DNA of 42,169 nt from Alphaproteobacteria bacterium (GTDB taxonomy: Bacteria; Pseudomonadota; Alphaproteobacteria; Micropepsales; Micropepsaceae). Each line of letters starts with the position of its first letter. The stretch's first letter is position 1. Position numbers and translations under genes: made by a program. Location of the stretch: assembly GCA_025924715.1 (NCBI GenBank), contig JAICHV010000033.1, forward strand, positions 1-42,169, given 5' to 3'. Shown here in pieces: positions 1-9,156 of this stretch. Under the pieces are notes generated by a model that did no database searches, had not been told where the DNA came from, and saw only the letters and a program-made list of their open reading frames with translations.

Positions 1-1108
1 CGCTTTCGACCTTGATCGCACCCCCCATCATTTCGACCAGCCTGCGGGTGATCGCCAGACCCAGTCCCGAGCCCCCGCGGGCCCGCGTCATGCTGCCATC
101 GACCTGATGGAACGAGCCGAACACAAGCTGGCGCTGCTCGGCGGTGATGCCGATGCCGCTGTCCTGGACAGTGAAGGCGAGCACGGCATGGCCGTCTTCG
201 TAACCTTGCAGCGTCACCTCGACCAGAATTTCGCCCCGCTCGGTGAATTTGACCGCATTGTCGACCAGGTTCACCAGGATCTGGCGCAATCTTGCCGGAT
301 CGCCGCGCAGATGCGCGGGAATGTTTTCCGCGATGAAATAAACGAATTCCAGGCCCTTGGCGGCGCAGCGTTCGCCATAGAGATCGCTGATTTCCGCCAT
401 CACTTCGCGCAAGTCGAAATCGACCTCGAACAGATCCATCCGTCCGGCCTCGATCTTGGAAAAATCGAGAATGTCGTTGATGACCCCCAGCAGGCTCTGT
501 CCGGAATGCAGCAGGCTTTCCACCAGCTTGGACTGCCGCGCATTCAGCGCCGTCATCGACAGAAGATTGGCCATTCCCAGCACGCCGTTCATCGGCGTGC
601 GGATTTCATGGCTCATGGTGGCAAGAAATTGCGATTTGGCGACGCTGGCGTCCTCCGCCTGGCGGCGGGCGGCGATCAGATCGGCTTCGTTCTGCTTGCG
701 GCGGGTGATGTCGCGGGCGATCCCGGTGATAAAGCGTTCGCCGTTCTGCAGCCCCTCCTTGAGAGTGAACTCGATGGGAAACATCTTGCCGCCCTTATGG
801 ACGGCGATCATCTCGCGGCTGGCGCCCTGGGGCGGCTGGCCCGCGTCCAGCATCCCCTGCAAGGCGCGTTCGGTCTGGGCCCGGTGCGAAAGGGGCGCGA
901 GCAATGCGATCGACTTGCCGATCATCTCATGCGCGGCATAGCCGAAAATACGTTCGGCGCCGGCGTTCCATTGCCCAATCCTGCCCGCGGGATCGAAAAT
1001 GACGATGGCATCGGCAACCGAATCCAGCATGGACTGGAGCCGCGAATCCTCGGCCCGTGCCGCCACGGCCGGCGCGACTTGCCCCAATATTTGAACCCGA
1101 TGTCCCAT
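1..1108 (-). CDS. PAS-domain sensor histidine kinase, 3' end outside the window
   Basis: The first 369 residues are visible and the gene runs off the left edge. A PAS domain (about residues 22-137, with FGYAAHEMIG and ARDITRRK) is followed by a HisKA dimerisation domain with the phospho-accepting His167 in the H-box MSHEIRTPMNG. An HATPase_c domain follows, with the N-box (Asn280, Asn284), G1 DSGIG (316-320) and G2 GSGLGL (346-351). No membrane segment or signal peptide is visible, so the kinase is probably cytosolic. The ATG at 1108 has an in-frame TGA two codons upstream, which makes it the earliest possible start. The H-box sequence is typical of hybrid kinases, so a receiver domain may lie beyond the edge. 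The signal sensed cannot be read from the sequence. It is divergent from the FMN dehydrogenase on the other strand. Confidence 0.93.
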   Translation of the reverse strand, partial: MGHRVQILGQVAPAVAARAEDSRLQSMLDSVADAIVIFDPAGRIGQWNAGAERIFGYAAHEMIGKSIALLAPLSHRAQTERALQGMLDAGQPPQGASREMIAVHKGGKMFPIEFTLKEGLQNGERFITGIARDITRRKQNEADLIAARRQAEDASVAKSQFLATMSHEIRTPMNGVLGMANLLSMTALNARQSKLVESLLHSGQSLLGVINDILDFSKIEAGRMDLFEVDFDLREVMAEISDLYGERCAAKGLEFVYFIAENIPAHLRGDPARLRQILVNLVDNAVKFTERGEILVEVTLQGYEDGHAVLAFTVQDSGIGITAEQRQLVFGSFHQVDGSMTRARGGSGLGLAITRRLVEMMGGAIKVES

Positions 1109-1156
1109 CGCTCAGACGCCCCTGTGCTGCAACCATAGGGCGGTGGAATGAAACCC

Positions 1157-1178
1157 ACGTTAAGGAATCCCTTAACGG
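1157..1178. promoter_or_regulatory. Perfect 8-bp inverted repeat between divergent genes
   Basis: CGTTAAGGAATCCCTTAACG (1158-1177) has two perfect 8-bp arms around a 4-nt centre, 50 bp upstream of the histidine kinase start. It looks like an operator for a dimeric regulator. It resembles a CtrA site (TTAA-N7-TTAA), but the spacing here is 8, so I do not call it CtrA. Confidence 0.35.
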
Positions 1179-1374
1179 GCGGTAAAAATGGAACCGGCGG
1201 CGCGAAAGACCCGCAGGATCAAGGCGGCCCGGCTGCCGCGCCGCCAGGTGTGGCCTTGGACCAAGCCCCCTTGAAGCCCCCCTTCGGGGTGCGACGAAAA
1301 AGTCTGGACAGCGCCCGGCGCTCCCCCGAGATTGCGGTTCCACCTTCGCCCGCCTGGGCCATCCGGACCGCAAA

Positions 1375-2544
1375 ATGACCCTTGCCTCGCCGCGCATCAT
1401 TAATATCGCCGATCTGCGTGCCGCCGCCCGGGCCCGGCTGCCCAATGTGGTGTTCGATTACCTGGATGGCGCGGCGGAGAAGGAAACCACCCTGCGGGAC
1501 AATGAGGCCGCCTTCGACGAGGTTTTTTTTCGCCCCCGGCTGGCGCTCAAGATTCCGAAAGTCGATCTCAGCACAAGGGTTCTGGGTGTCGATGTCGCGC
1601 TGCCGCTCCTGCTCGCCCCTATCGGCCTCAGCCGCATGATGCATCCGCGCGGCGAGCTGGCGGCGGCAGCCGGCGCGGCGCGGGCAGGAACCGGCTATAT
1701 CCTTTCCACCGTTTCGGGCTATCCGCTCGAGGCGGTGATCGGCGAAAATCAAAACAGTTTTTTCCAGCTCTATCTGATGGGCGGGCGCGAGGTTTCCGAA
1801 CGCACCATCGCGCGGGCAAAAAAGGCCGGATATAAAGGCCTGTTCGTGACCATCGACACCCCTGTCGCGGGACTGCGGGAAAAGGATTTCCGCAATGGCA
1901 TGGCGGCGCTGATGGGGCGCAATCCCTTGCCCAAGCTGAAATATCTGCCGGAGATTCTCAGCCATCCTCGCTGGCTCGCCGGTTTTCTGATGGATGGTGG
2001 CATGCCCAGCATGCCCAATGCGGTCGGCGATAGCGGTCCGCTGCGCACCACCGATGTCTCGACGGCGCTGGAAAGCGCGGCGGTGTGCTGGGACGATCTT
2101 GGCTGGATACGCCAGGCCTGGGGCGGCCCGATCGTAATCAAGGGTATCCATGCCGCCGACGATGCCCGCCGCGCCGTCGATGAAGGTTGCGCCGGCGTGG
2201 TGGTCTCCAACCATGGCGGCCGCCAGCTCGATGGCGTGGCCGGGTCGTTGCGCGTATTGCCGTCGGTGGTCGCCGCGGTCGGCGGCCAATGCGAAGTGCT
2301 GTGCGACGGCGGCATCCGGCGCGGCGCCGACATCGCCAAAGCGCTGGCCCTGGGCGCCAAAGCGGTGCTGATCGGCCGGGCCTATGCCTATGGCATGGCG
2401 GCGGTGGGCGACGCCGGCGTGGACCGGGCGCTGGAAATCCTCAAAAGTGATCTGGTCCGTACGCTCAAGCTGCTGGGCTGCGACAGTGTGCGCAAGCTGG
2501 ACAGGTCCAATGTGAGTTTGCGGCCAGGTTTCGCCGTGGATTAG
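1375..2544 (+). CDS. FMN-dependent alpha-hydroxy-acid dehydrogenase (L-lactate dehydrogenase/mandelate dehydrogenase family)
   Basis: This 389-residue TIM-barrel flavoprotein is of the length expected for the LldD/glycolate oxidase family, which oxidises L-2-hydroxy acids to 2-oxo acids using FMN. Visible family residues are Tyr29 (DYLDGAAEKE), the Q131-L-Y133 motif, Thr159/Asp161, Arg168, Lys256 (IVIKGI), the catalytic base His280 and Arg283 in SNHGGRQLD, and the phosphate-binding CDGGIRRG. The substrate could be lactate, mandelate or another hydroxy acid and cannot be settled from sequence. A loop of about 45 residues (173-220) is rich in Met, Gly and Pro; this is the region that varies between family members and often decides membrane association or acceptor. 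The aldehyde dehydrogenase follows 83 bp downstream on the same strand. Confidence 0.9.
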   Translation: MTLASPRIINIADLRAAARARLPNVVFDYLDGAAEKETTLRDNEAAFDEVFFRPRLALKIPKVDLSTRVLGVDVALPLLLAPIGLSRMMHPRGELAAAAGAARAGTGYILSTVSGYPLEAVIGENQNSFFQLYLMGGREVSERTIARAKKAGYKGLFVTIDTPVAGLREKDFRNGMAALMGRNPLPKLKYLPEILSHPRWLAGFLMDGGMPSMPNAVGDSGPLRTTDVSTALESAAVCWDDLGWIRQAWGGPIVIKGIHAADDARRAVDEGCAGVVVSNHGGRQLDGVAGSLRVLPSVVAAVGGQCEVLCDGGIRRGADIAKALALGAKAVLIGRAYAYGMAAVGDAGVDRALEILKSDLVRTLKLLGCDSVRKLDRSNVSLRPGFAVD

Positions 2545-2627
2545 CCCTTCGCCCGGCGCATTTCCCCCAGCGCTCCCCACTGGTATAAGCCCCTCCGCAA
2601 CCCCATATCGCGTCCTAGGATATCTTC

Positions 2628-4205
2628 ATGCCGTTGACCGGAAACATGCCGATTGGTAGCCGCAGCGTTCGTGGCGCGGGCGCCCCTATTCACGCCTATA
2701 ATCCGGCCAACGGAGAAAAGCTGCCGCCCGATTTCGCCGGTGCGACGCAGGCCGATCTGAAAACCGCCTGCGCCTTGGCCCAGGCCGCCTTTCGCCCTTA
2801 CCGATTGGCGCCCTTGGCGCGCCGCGCCGAATTTCTGGAGGCGATCGCCATCGCCATCGAAGGTTTGGGCGATGAATTGATCGAGCGGGCCATGGCCGAA
2901 ACCGGCCTTCCCCGTCCCAGGCTGGAAGGGGAACGCGGCCGCACCTGCGGACAATTGCGGCTGTTCGCGCAAGTGGTGCGCGATGGCTGGTTCCTGGACG
3001 CGCGCATCGATCCGGAAATCTCGCATCGCAAACCGGCCCGCCGGCCCGATATTCGCGAACAGCATATCGGCCTTGGTCCGGTCGCGGTGTTCGGCGCCAG
3101 CAATTTCCCCCTGGCCTTTTCGGTTGCCGGCGGCGACACCGCCTCGGCGCTGGCGGCGGGTTGCCCGGTGATCGTCAAGGCCCATTCCGCCCATCCCGGC
3201 ACCTCCGAACTGGTCGGCCGCGCGGTGCAGTCGGCCGTGGCGCAAATGGGCCTGCCCGAAGGCGTGTTCTCGATGCTGCATGGCAGCGGCACAACGATCG
3301 GGGCGGCGCTGGTGGCGGCGCCGGAAATCAAGGCGGTTGGATTCACCGGTTCGCGGGGCGGCGGCATGGCGCTGTTCAAGATCGCGCGCGAACGCGCCGA
3401 GCCGATTCCGTTTTATGGCGAGATGAGCAGCATCAATCCGGTGGTCCTGCTGCCGGGCGCCCTGAAAGCCCGCGCCGCTGCCATCGCGGCGGAGTATGTC
3501 GCCTCCTTGACCTTGGGCGCCGGGCAGTTCTGCACCAATCCCGGCCTGGTGCTGGCGCTGCAAGGTGCCGAGACCGAGGAATTCGCAAACGCGGCCGCCG
3601 CCGCTTTGAATAAAACCACGGCGCAGCCGATGCTGACCGCCGGCATCCGCTCGGCCTATGTCGAAGGCGTGGCGCGCCTCAGCCAACATCCGGCGGTGGA
3701 AAAGCTGGCGAACGATGCCAGCGATCATCCGCATCATGCGCGGGGCGCGCTGTTCGCAACTAGCGCCAAATCCTTCGCCAGCCATCGCGAACTGGGCGAA
3801 GAAGTGTTCGGCGCCGCATCGCTGGTGGTGCGCTGCGCCAACCTTGAGGAATTGATCGGCCTTCTGGAAGGGCTGGAGGGCCAACTCACCGCCGCCGTTC
3901 ACATGAGCGAGGGCGACGACGCGGCGATGGAGAAATTGCTGCCGGTGCTGGAGGAAAAAGTCGGCCGCATCCTGGTCAATGGCTTCGGCACCGGCGTGGA
4001 AGTAAGCCATGCCATGGTGCATGGCGGCCCCTTCCCCGCGACTTCGGATTCGCGCACCACTTCGGTGGGCTCGATGGCGATCCAGCGCTTTTTGCGCCCC
4101 GTCGCTTATCAGGATCTGCCGGACGCATTGCGGCCCGCCCCGCTCAAAGAAGCCAATCCGCTGGGCCTGGCGCGGCTGGTGAACGGCAAATTGACCTTGC
4201 CCTGA
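2628..4205 (+). CDS. NADP-type aldehyde dehydrogenase, probably 2,5-dioxovalerate (alpha-ketoglutarate semialdehyde) dehydrogenase
   Basis: This 525-residue aldehyde dehydrogenase has the catalytic Cys302 ([10 protein letters not shown]), the general base Glu265 ([10 protein letters not shown]), Asn159 (GASNFPLAF) and Lys184 for NAD(P). The N-terminus (about residues 7-30) and the FYGEMSS and GQFCTNPG variants are those I associate with the alpha-ketoglutarate semialdehyde dehydrogenase branch, which feeds sugar-acid or hydroxyproline breakdown into 2-oxoglutarate. The exact substrate is inferred from resemblance only. The start at 2628 has AGGA about 8 nt upstream; a second in-frame ATG lies 18 nt later. 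No sugar-acid dehydratase or other pathway enzyme is adjacent. Confidence 0.88.
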   Translation: MPLTGNMPIGSRSVRGAGAPIHAYNPANGEKLPPDFAGATQADLKTACALAQAAFRPYRLAPLARRAEFLEAIAIAIEGLGDELIERAMAETGLPRPRLEGERGRTCGQLRLFAQVVRDGWFLDARIDPEISHRKPARRPDIREQHIGLGPVAVFGASNFPLAFSVAGGDTASALAAGCPVIVKAHSAHPGTSELVGRAVQSAVAQMGLPEGVFSMLHGSGTTIGAALVAAPEIKAVGFTGSRGGGMALFKIARERAEPIPFYGEMSSINPVVLLPGALKARAAAIAAEYVASLTLGAGQFCTNPGLVLALQGAETEEFANAAAAALNKTTAQPMLTAGIRSAYVEGVARLSQHPAVEKLANDASDHPHHARGALFATSAKSFASHRELGEEVFGAASLVVRCANLEELIGLLEGLEGQLTAAVHMSEGDDAAMEKLLPVLEEKVGRILVNGFGTGVEVSHAMVHGGPFPATSDSRTTSVGSMAIQRFLRPVAYQDLPDALRPAPLKEANPLGLARLVNGKLTLP

Positions 4206-4220
4206 TAACCTAGCGGGTGG

Positions 4221-5531
4221 TCAGGGAAAAAACGGCGCCGTCCAGTCATAAGGAAAGCCGGCTTCGGTCCAATTGCCGAAATGCACCAGCACGTGGCGCA
4301 GCAGCAGGTCTTTCCATTCGCCGCGGTTTTCGAACAAAGCCGGGCCTTGGCCATGGCTGGTGGTGATATTGCTGCTGAATTCCGCCTGGCGCAGCAGCGG
4401 CACGACGCAGAGCCAGTTTTTCACGGTCCGGTCGGTGACATGGTTCTCGCGGACAATGGCATGGCTGGCGCCGATATCGATCTTGATCTCGCAGGCGCCT
4501 TCGGTGCGTCCCTCGAAATAATTCTTCTCGATATAGGCGCTGCGCGCGGACGAATAAATATAGGCCCCCACGCCCGTTCTGGGGATCAGAATATCGTTGT
4601 GGGTGACCAGATCGCCATTGCCGAAGGTGCCATGGCTGACCAGCTTGATCGGATAATCGCCCGAGGTGGTGATGCGGTTGGTGCCGGCATCGCCGATATT
4701 CATCCAGTCCGAGCCTTCGATGTCGAAGGCATGACGGTCCTGATTGAAGAAAGTGCCGAGTGAAAAATCGCCGTCGAAACATTTGGAACATTGAATGGCG
4801 ATCTGGCCACCCGAGACGATCACCCGCTGGACGATCGGCCGCATCATGTAATTCTGGGTGCTGGCGGTATCGGTGAAGCCGCCGGCGATGCTGTTATATT
4901 GGATGATCACGCTGGGGGACTGGGCGCCGACGGCGGCGGTAAAGTTCACGTCATAGATTTGCGGCGCCTGGACCGCAGCGGTGCCGATTTTGTTCTGGAA
5001 CAGGAAACAGGGGCGCCCGGGCTTCATGGTGCAGGTGACGGTGCTGGCATCCATCCCGGAGCATTTGAAGATCACCCCGGCAAAGCGGGCCGGTTCCACC
5101 GTCGTTCCGACATTGCCCCTGCCGCCGGGGCAGGACACGGCCAAGCCCGCCCCCGAGGCGGCGGTGAAAGCGGCGCTGATCGCGCCGGCATCGTCGGTGT
5201 TGTTGTCCCATTTGGCGCCGCACATGGTGACGTCCAGCACATTGCCCAGGCGCCGGATCCACCGGCCCAGATTTCGATCATCGGCGAAAACCGTGCAGCC
5301 GTCGGGCACCGCGCGGCTGCCGGCTTGAAAGACGAAATCACCGCCGCCACGAAGACTGCCGGCATAAAATCCGGTGACGGTGACATGCGAATATTTACCG
5401 CCGTCCAAACCCTGCATCGCCGCGATGGAATCCACCGCCACCACCGGGACAGGCGCTGCCGCTGCATTGCGCCCCAGCACAGTCAGCGTGATCAACACAG
5501 CGGCGATGAAAAAGCCTTGGATTCTCGGCAT
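4221..5531 (-). CDS. Secreted right-handed beta-helix (pectate-lyase-like fold) protein, function unknown
   Basis: This 436-residue protein has a Sec signal peptide (about residues 1-26, ending ...RNAAAA). The segment TMCGAKWDNNTDDAGAISAAF resembles the start of the Pectate_lyase_3/tail-spike beta-helix fold (G-A-x-x-D-G-x-x-D-D-T-x-A), followed by strand-turn repeats with isolated N, G and D through about residue 400. Proteins of this fold bind or cleave polysaccharides, but I cannot point to catalytic residues and do not assign an activity. Six cysteines in the mature part suggest disulfides in the periplasm or outside the cell. It lies 4 bp from the VIT1-like gene on the same strand, so the two may be cotranscribed, though no functional link is evident. 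Confidence 0.75.
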   Translation of the reverse strand: MPRIQGFFIAAVLITLTVLGRNAAAAPVPVVAVDSIAAMQGLDGGKYSHVTVTGFYAGSLRGGGDFVFQAGSRAVPDGCTVFADDRNLGRWIRRLGNVLDVTMCGAKWDNNTDDAGAISAAFTAASGAGLAVSCPGGRGNVGTTVEPARFAGVIFKCSGMDASTVTCTMKPGRPCFLFQNKIGTAAVQAPQIYDVNFTAAVGAQSPSVIIQYNSIAGGFTDTASTQNYMMRPIVQRVIVSGGQIAIQCSKCFDGDFSLGTFFNQDRHAFDIEGSDWMNIGDAGTNRITTSGDYPIKLVSHGTFGNGDLVTHNDILIPRTGVGAYIYSSARSAYIEKNYFEGRTEGACEIKIDIGASHAIVRENHVTDRTVKNWLCVVPLLRQAEFSSNITTSHGQGPALFENRGEWKDLLLRHVLVHFGNWTEAGFPYDWTAPFFP

Positions 5532-5535
5532 GTCC

Positions 5536-6234
5536 TCAGACCACCTTGCCGATCAGGGCGCCGATCCCCGCCGTCACCGCCATGGCGAAGGCGCCCCAAA
5601 ATGTCACCCGGATGGTGGGACGAAGAATGCCGGCGCCGCCCGCCCGTGCCCCGACCGCGCCCAGTATGGCCAGATACACCAGGGAGGCCGCCGAGACCGC
5701 CGGGATCAGATAGGCGGATGGACCCAGCACCACCACCAGCAGCGGCAGAATCGCCCCAACAGCAAAGCTGCCCGCCGAAGCCATCGCCGCTTGAACCGGG
5801 CGTGCCACCGTGATTTGCGAAATGCCCAATTCATCGCGGGCATGCGCCGCCAAGGCATCTTTGGCCATCAATTGCCGGGCGACCCGCTCGGCCAGTTCGA
5901 CGTCCAAGCCACGCTTGACATAGATGCCGCGCAATTCGGCTTCCTCGGCCTCGGGACTGGTGCGCAGCTCTTCGCGCTCACGGGCAAGATCGGCGTTTTC
6001 GGCATCGGCCTGGGAACTCACCGAGACATATTCTCCGGCCGCCATCGACATGGCGCCCGCCACCAGGCCGGCAATGCCGCTCAAAAGGATGTCGTTCTTG
6101 GCCGCGGCCGCCGCCGCGACCCCGACAATCAAACTGGCGGTCGAGACGATCCCATCATTGGCGCCAAGCACGGACGCCCGCAGCCAGCCGATGCGATCGA
6201 CCAGGTGATGCTCGCGATGACGCTTGCTTCGCAT
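5536..6234 (-). CDS. VIT1/CCC1 family membrane protein (putative Fe2+/Mn2+ transporter)
   Basis: This 232-residue protein matches the VIT1/CCC1 family: LRASVLGANDGIVSTASLIVGVAAA in the first membrane segment, then SGIAGLVAGAMSMAAGEYVSVSSQ in the second. A charged cytosolic loop (about residues 75-130, rich in Glu and Arg) follows, and then three more hydrophobic segments. Characterised relatives move iron or manganese; the bacterial members are mostly untested. The acidic and Met-containing cytosolic helix that binds metal in plant VIT1 is represented here by the Glu-rich EREELRTSPEAEEAEL segment. It is preceded on the same strand by tRNA-Val, 69 bp upstream. Confidence 0.85.
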   Translation of the reverse strand: MRSKRHREHHLVDRIGWLRASVLGANDGIVSTASLIVGVAAAAAAKNDILLSGIAGLVAGAMSMAAGEYVSVSSQADAENADLAREREELRTSPEAEEAELRGIYVKRGLDVELAERVARQLMAKDALAAHARDELGISQITVARPVQAAMASAGSFAVGAILPLLVVVLGPSAYLIPAVSAASLVYLAILGAVGARAGGAGILRPTIRVTFWGAFAMAVTAGIGALIGKVV

Positions 6235-6302
6235 AATGGCTCTCCCAAGCCGGCAGAAGGGCGCTCACCGGCGAACCCGGCTCGACATCGCATGAGGGAA
6301 AA

Positions 6303-6377
6303 TGGTGGGCGGTATAGGGATCGAACCTATGGCCCCTACCATGTCAAGGTAGTGCTCTCCCGCTGAGCTAACCGCCC
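6303..6377 (-). tRNA. tRNA-Val (GAC anticodon)
   Basis: On the minus strand the acceptor 5' strand GGGCGGT (6377-6371) pairs with ACCGCCC (6313-6307), followed by discriminator A and an encoded CCA (6305-6303). The D-arm contains TAGCTCAGCGGGAGAGC, the anticodon loop reads CTTGACATG with anticodon GAC, and the T-arm has GGTTCGATCC. Length is 75 nt including CCA. Confidence 0.97.
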
Positions 6378-6515
6378 GATGCCATTGGCGGTTCGTATAG
6401 CCTTCCGGTTCGCACCAAGGCAAGTCACGGCGCCCATGGTTGTCAGCGCCGAATACAGCCACAGCAGGGCGGTGGCCCGCGCGTGTAAATCGGCTTTGCA
6501 ATAGGACGGGGACTC

Positions 6516-6553
6516 CCACGTAATATATTGAAATACCTCGGTATTTTTCGTGG
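6516..6553. promoter_or_regulatory. Palindrome in the putative promoter/leader of the BTLCP gene
   Basis: AAATACCTCGGTATTT (6531-6546) is a perfect 7+7 inverted repeat with a 2-nt centre, nested inside CCACG/CGTGG (6516-6520 and 6549-6553). A TAATAT box at 6521 with TTGCAA 19 bp upstream could be a weak sigma-70-type promoter, which would place the palindrome over the transcription start. An operator or leader hairpin is plausible but unproven. Confidence 0.35.
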
Positions 6554-6595
6554 CACAGGCTTTGCGGAAGTCTGCGCGGGGGCACGGAAACACGC

Positions 6596-7156
6596 ATGCC
6601 CAAAACCCCGCTCGCTGCCCTGGTCTTGCCCGCCTTGGGCTGCTTTTTCTCCGCCGCCTCGGCGGAGCCGGCAGCAGAGCCTCCGCCCGGGGCGATCAGC
6701 TTTTGCCTGCGCAATCCTTCCTTTTGCAACGGCCAAGGGACCGCGACCGCGCCGGCTTCGGCCATGGCGGCCCTGATCAGCATCAACCGCCGGGTGAATG
6801 CGGGAATATCGCCGGGCCGGCTGGACACGGCAGAACAAGCGCGGGAGGAGAACCGCAATTGGCGCGTCGTCGCGCCGGAGGGAGAAGGCGACTGCAACGA
6901 ATATGCCTGGACAAAATTCATGCTCCTGGCCTGGTCCGGCATTCCGATGGGCGCCATGCGGGTCGCCGAAGTGCGCCTTCCGCAGACCGGCGCTCTGCAC
7001 GTCGTCCTGCTGGTGCGGACGGACGAAAAGGTTTTGGTGCTGGATAACCTGACCCCCACCATTTGGCCCACCAGCGCGACCAATTATGAGTGGCTGGCGG
7101 TCCAGGACGAGCACACCCGCATGCAATGGATCAAACCGAATGGGCCGCCGCGGTAA
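6596..7156 (+). CDS. Periplasmic bacterial transglutaminase-like cysteine peptidase (BTLCP family)
   Basis: This 186-residue protein has a signal peptide (about residues 1-23, cleaved after SAASA). It carries the catalytic triad expected of the BTLCP family (PF06035): Cys100 in GDCNEYAWTK, His135 in GALHVVLLVRT and Asp150 in VLVLDNLTP. Length is normal for the family. The best-known member, LapG, cleaves the N-terminus of a large adhesin under c-di-GMP control. Here there is no LapD-like partner or large RTX adhesin next to it, so I do not call it LapG. The wider family in alphaproteobacteria is common and mostly uncharacterised. An inverted repeat lies in its leader. Confidence 0.85.
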   Translation: MPKTPLAALVLPALGCFFSAASAEPAAEPPPGAISFCLRNPSFCNGQGTATAPASAMAALISINRRVNAGISPGRLDTAEQAREENRNWRVVAPEGEGDCNEYAWTKFMLLAWSGIPMGAMRVAEVRLPQTGALHVVLLVRTDEKVLVLDNLTPTIWPTSATNYEWLAVQDEHTRMQWIKPNGPPR

Positions 7157-7222
7157 AAAGCCAAGTCTGACGCTCTAGCTGTTCCGACACGGCCGCGATA
7201 CTGTGTGCCGGGGCTTTTCGGC

Positions 7223-8320
7223 ATGGCCATGACAGGTTTTTCCCGTCCGCGACGGTCGGTTTTGCAGAGTCTTGGCGCCGCGGCTGTCGGATTGAGCTTC
7301 GCCCCCTTGCTGGAAAGCTGCGGCCGTAGCGGCGCGCCGGCCGGCGGGGAGGACGCCAAGCTCAATTTCTACAATTGGGATACCTATATCGGCAAAACCA
7401 CGCTGGGCGATTTCAAAAAGGCGTCCGGTATCGACGTCGCCATGACTCTGTTCGCCAGCAATGACGAGTTGTTCGCCAAACTGCGCGGCGGCAATGCCGG
7501 CTATGACGTGATCGTGCCGTCGAATGAAACCGTCACCCGCATGGCGCAGGCGGGGCTGCTGATGCCGCTCGACCACGCCAAGCTTCCCAATATGGCCAAT
7601 CTGGAACCCCCATTCCGCGATGCGGTGTTCGACCCGGGGCGCAAATATTCCATGCCCTATACCTGGGGCATTGTCGGCATCGGCTATCGCAAATCCAAAG
7701 TGAAGGCGCCTCCGACCAGTTGGAAAGCGCTGTTCGAATCCGATCAATATAAAGGCCGCATCGCGCTGTTGTCGGAATCGGCCGATCTGCTGCGCCTCGC
7801 CGCCAAATATCAAGGCCATTCGGTGGTCGGGGTGACGCCGCCGATGATTGCCAAGGCCGAGGCGCTGCTGATCAAACAAAAGCCCAACATCAAGACCTTT
7901 CATGACGACAATGGCCAGGACCTGCTCCTGGCCGGCGATGTCGATCTGGTGATGGAATATAACGGCGACATCGCCCAGGTGATGCGCGAGGACAAGGATC
8001 TGGATTTCATCGTTCCCCTGGAAGGCAGCCTGCTCAATCAGGACACCCTGTGCATTCCCGCCGGCTCCAAGCAGCCCGGCAACGCCCATCGCTTCATCAA
8101 TTATCTGCTGGACGGGGCGGCGGGCGCGGAAATCTCGCGCACCATTCTTTATCCCACGCCCAATGCGGCGGCCAAGAAACGCATGCCGGCGGATTACCAG
8201 ACCAATCCGGTGATCTTCCCCAAAGGTCCCGGCATGGACAAAAGCGAATATGGCCTGTTTGAAGGCGCCGAGCAGGCGCGCCAATTCGAAGATGCCATGA
8301 CCCGGATTCGCGCCGCCTGA
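7223..8320 (+). CDS. potD: Polyamine (spermidine/putrescine-type) ABC transporter substrate-binding lipoprotein
   Basis: This is an extracytoplasmic solute-binding protein of the PotD/PotF family (about 365 residues from the ATG at 7223). The N-terminus RPRRSVLQSLGAAAVG is a twin-arginine-like signal, and ESCG forms a lipobox, so the mature protein is probably a lipoprotein. LNFYNWDTYIG starts the mature fold as in PotD, and the family sequences YDVIVPSNETV, YTWGIVGIGY and MEYNGDIAQVM are present. A GTG at 7205 or the ATG at 7229 are alternative starts; 7223 is chosen because it leaves a normal n-region. It is the first gene of a four-gene operon with the permeases and ATPase. The stop ends at 8320, the first base of the next ATG. 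Specificity for putrescine or spermidine is not resolved. Confidence 0.9.
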   Translation: MAMTGFSRPRRSVLQSLGAAAVGLSFAPLLESCGRSGAPAGGEDAKLNFYNWDTYIGKTTLGDFKKASGIDVAMTLFASNDELFAKLRGGNAGYDVIVPSNETVTRMAQAGLLMPLDHAKLPNMANLEPPFRDAVFDPGRKYSMPYTWGIVGIGYRKSKVKAPPTSWKALFESDQYKGRIALLSESADLLRLAAKYQGHSVVGVTPPMIAKAEALLIKQKPNIKTFHDDNGQDLLLAGDVDLVMEYNGDIAQVMREDKDLDFIVPLEGSLLNQDTLCIPAGSKQPGNAHRFINYLLDGAAGAEISRTILYPTPNAAAKKRMPADYQTNPVIFPKGPGMDKSEYGLFEGAEQARQFEDAMTRIRAA

Positions 8321-9156
8321 TGCGCCGCGGCCCCTTCTGGCTGGCTTTCGGACCCGCCGCCTCCTGGCTGGCAATGTTCTTCCTGCTGCCGATGGGGGTG
8401 ATATGGGCCTACAGCTTCGGCGCCAATCAGGGGCCGACCGAAATCGCCATCACCTTCACGCCCGCCAATTACGCCCGCACCCTGGAACCGCTTTATCTGG
8501 CCATCATCGCCAAATCGGCCTGGTTGGCCGCACTGACGACGCTGCTTTGTCTGGTGATCGGTTTTCCCGTGGCCTTCGCCATCGCCTTTGCCGGACCGCG
8601 CCTCAGACCCTGGCTGCTTCTGGGCATCATGCTGCCGTTCTGGACCAATCTGCTCGTGCGCACCTATGCGCTGATCGCGGTGCTGCGCGATGAAGGCCTG
8701 ATCAATTCGGTTTTGTCGTGGATGGCATTGCCGCCGCTGCAACTGCTTTACAACAATGCTGCGGTGCTGTTCGGGCTGGTCTATGTCCAGCTGCCTTTCA
8801 TGGTGCTGCCGCTCTATGCCAGCCTGGACCGGCTGGACCGCTCGCTGCTGGAGGCCAGCCTGGATCTGGGCGCTTCGCAGGCCGCCACCTTGCGGCGCAT
8901 CGTCATTCCCCTGGCCATGCCCGGAATCTTGTCGGGCCTGGTGCTGACCTTCATTCCCACTTTGGGCGCCTATTTGACACCGGATCTGCTGGGCGGCCCC
9001 GACAGTCAGATGATCGCCAATGTGATCGAGCGTCAGTTCAAGCGCGCCAATGATTGGCCCTTCGGCGCGGCGCTGTCGTTCCTCCTGATGTATCTCACCT
9101 TCGCCGCCATGGCGGCGCAAAGCGTGCTGGCGCGCACCAAAGAGAAACGCGCATGA
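8320..9156 (+). CDS. potB: Polyamine ABC transporter permease (PotB/PotH type)
   Basis: This 278-residue inner-membrane permease has about six hydrophobic segments. The EAA-loop near residues 186-205 (LLEASLDLGASQAATLRRIVIPLAMPGIL) contacts the ATPase. The motif GILSGLVLTFIPTLGAYLTPDLLGG is typical of PotB/PotH. The start overlaps the stop of the binding protein by one base (TGATG), and its own stop overlaps the next start as ATGA, indicating translational coupling. Confidence 0.93.
   Translation: MRRGPFWLAFGPAASWLAMFFLLPMGVIWAYSFGANQGPTEIAITFTPANYARTLEPLYLAIIAKSAWLAALTTLLCLVIGFPVAFAIAFAGPRLRPWLLLGIMLPFWTNLLVRTYALIAVLRDEGLINSVLSWMALPPLQLLYNNAAVLFGLVYVQLPFMVLPLYASLDRLDRSLLEASLDLGASQAATLRRIVIPLAMPGILSGLVLTFIPTLGAYLTPDLLGGPDSQMIANVIERQFKRANDWPFGAALSFLLMYLTFAAMAAQSVLARTKEKRA

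Noticed and set aside
107..1138. 343-codon open frame opposite the histidine kinase
   Set aside because: The minus strand has the intact PAS, HisKA and HATPase motifs, which the plus frame lacks.
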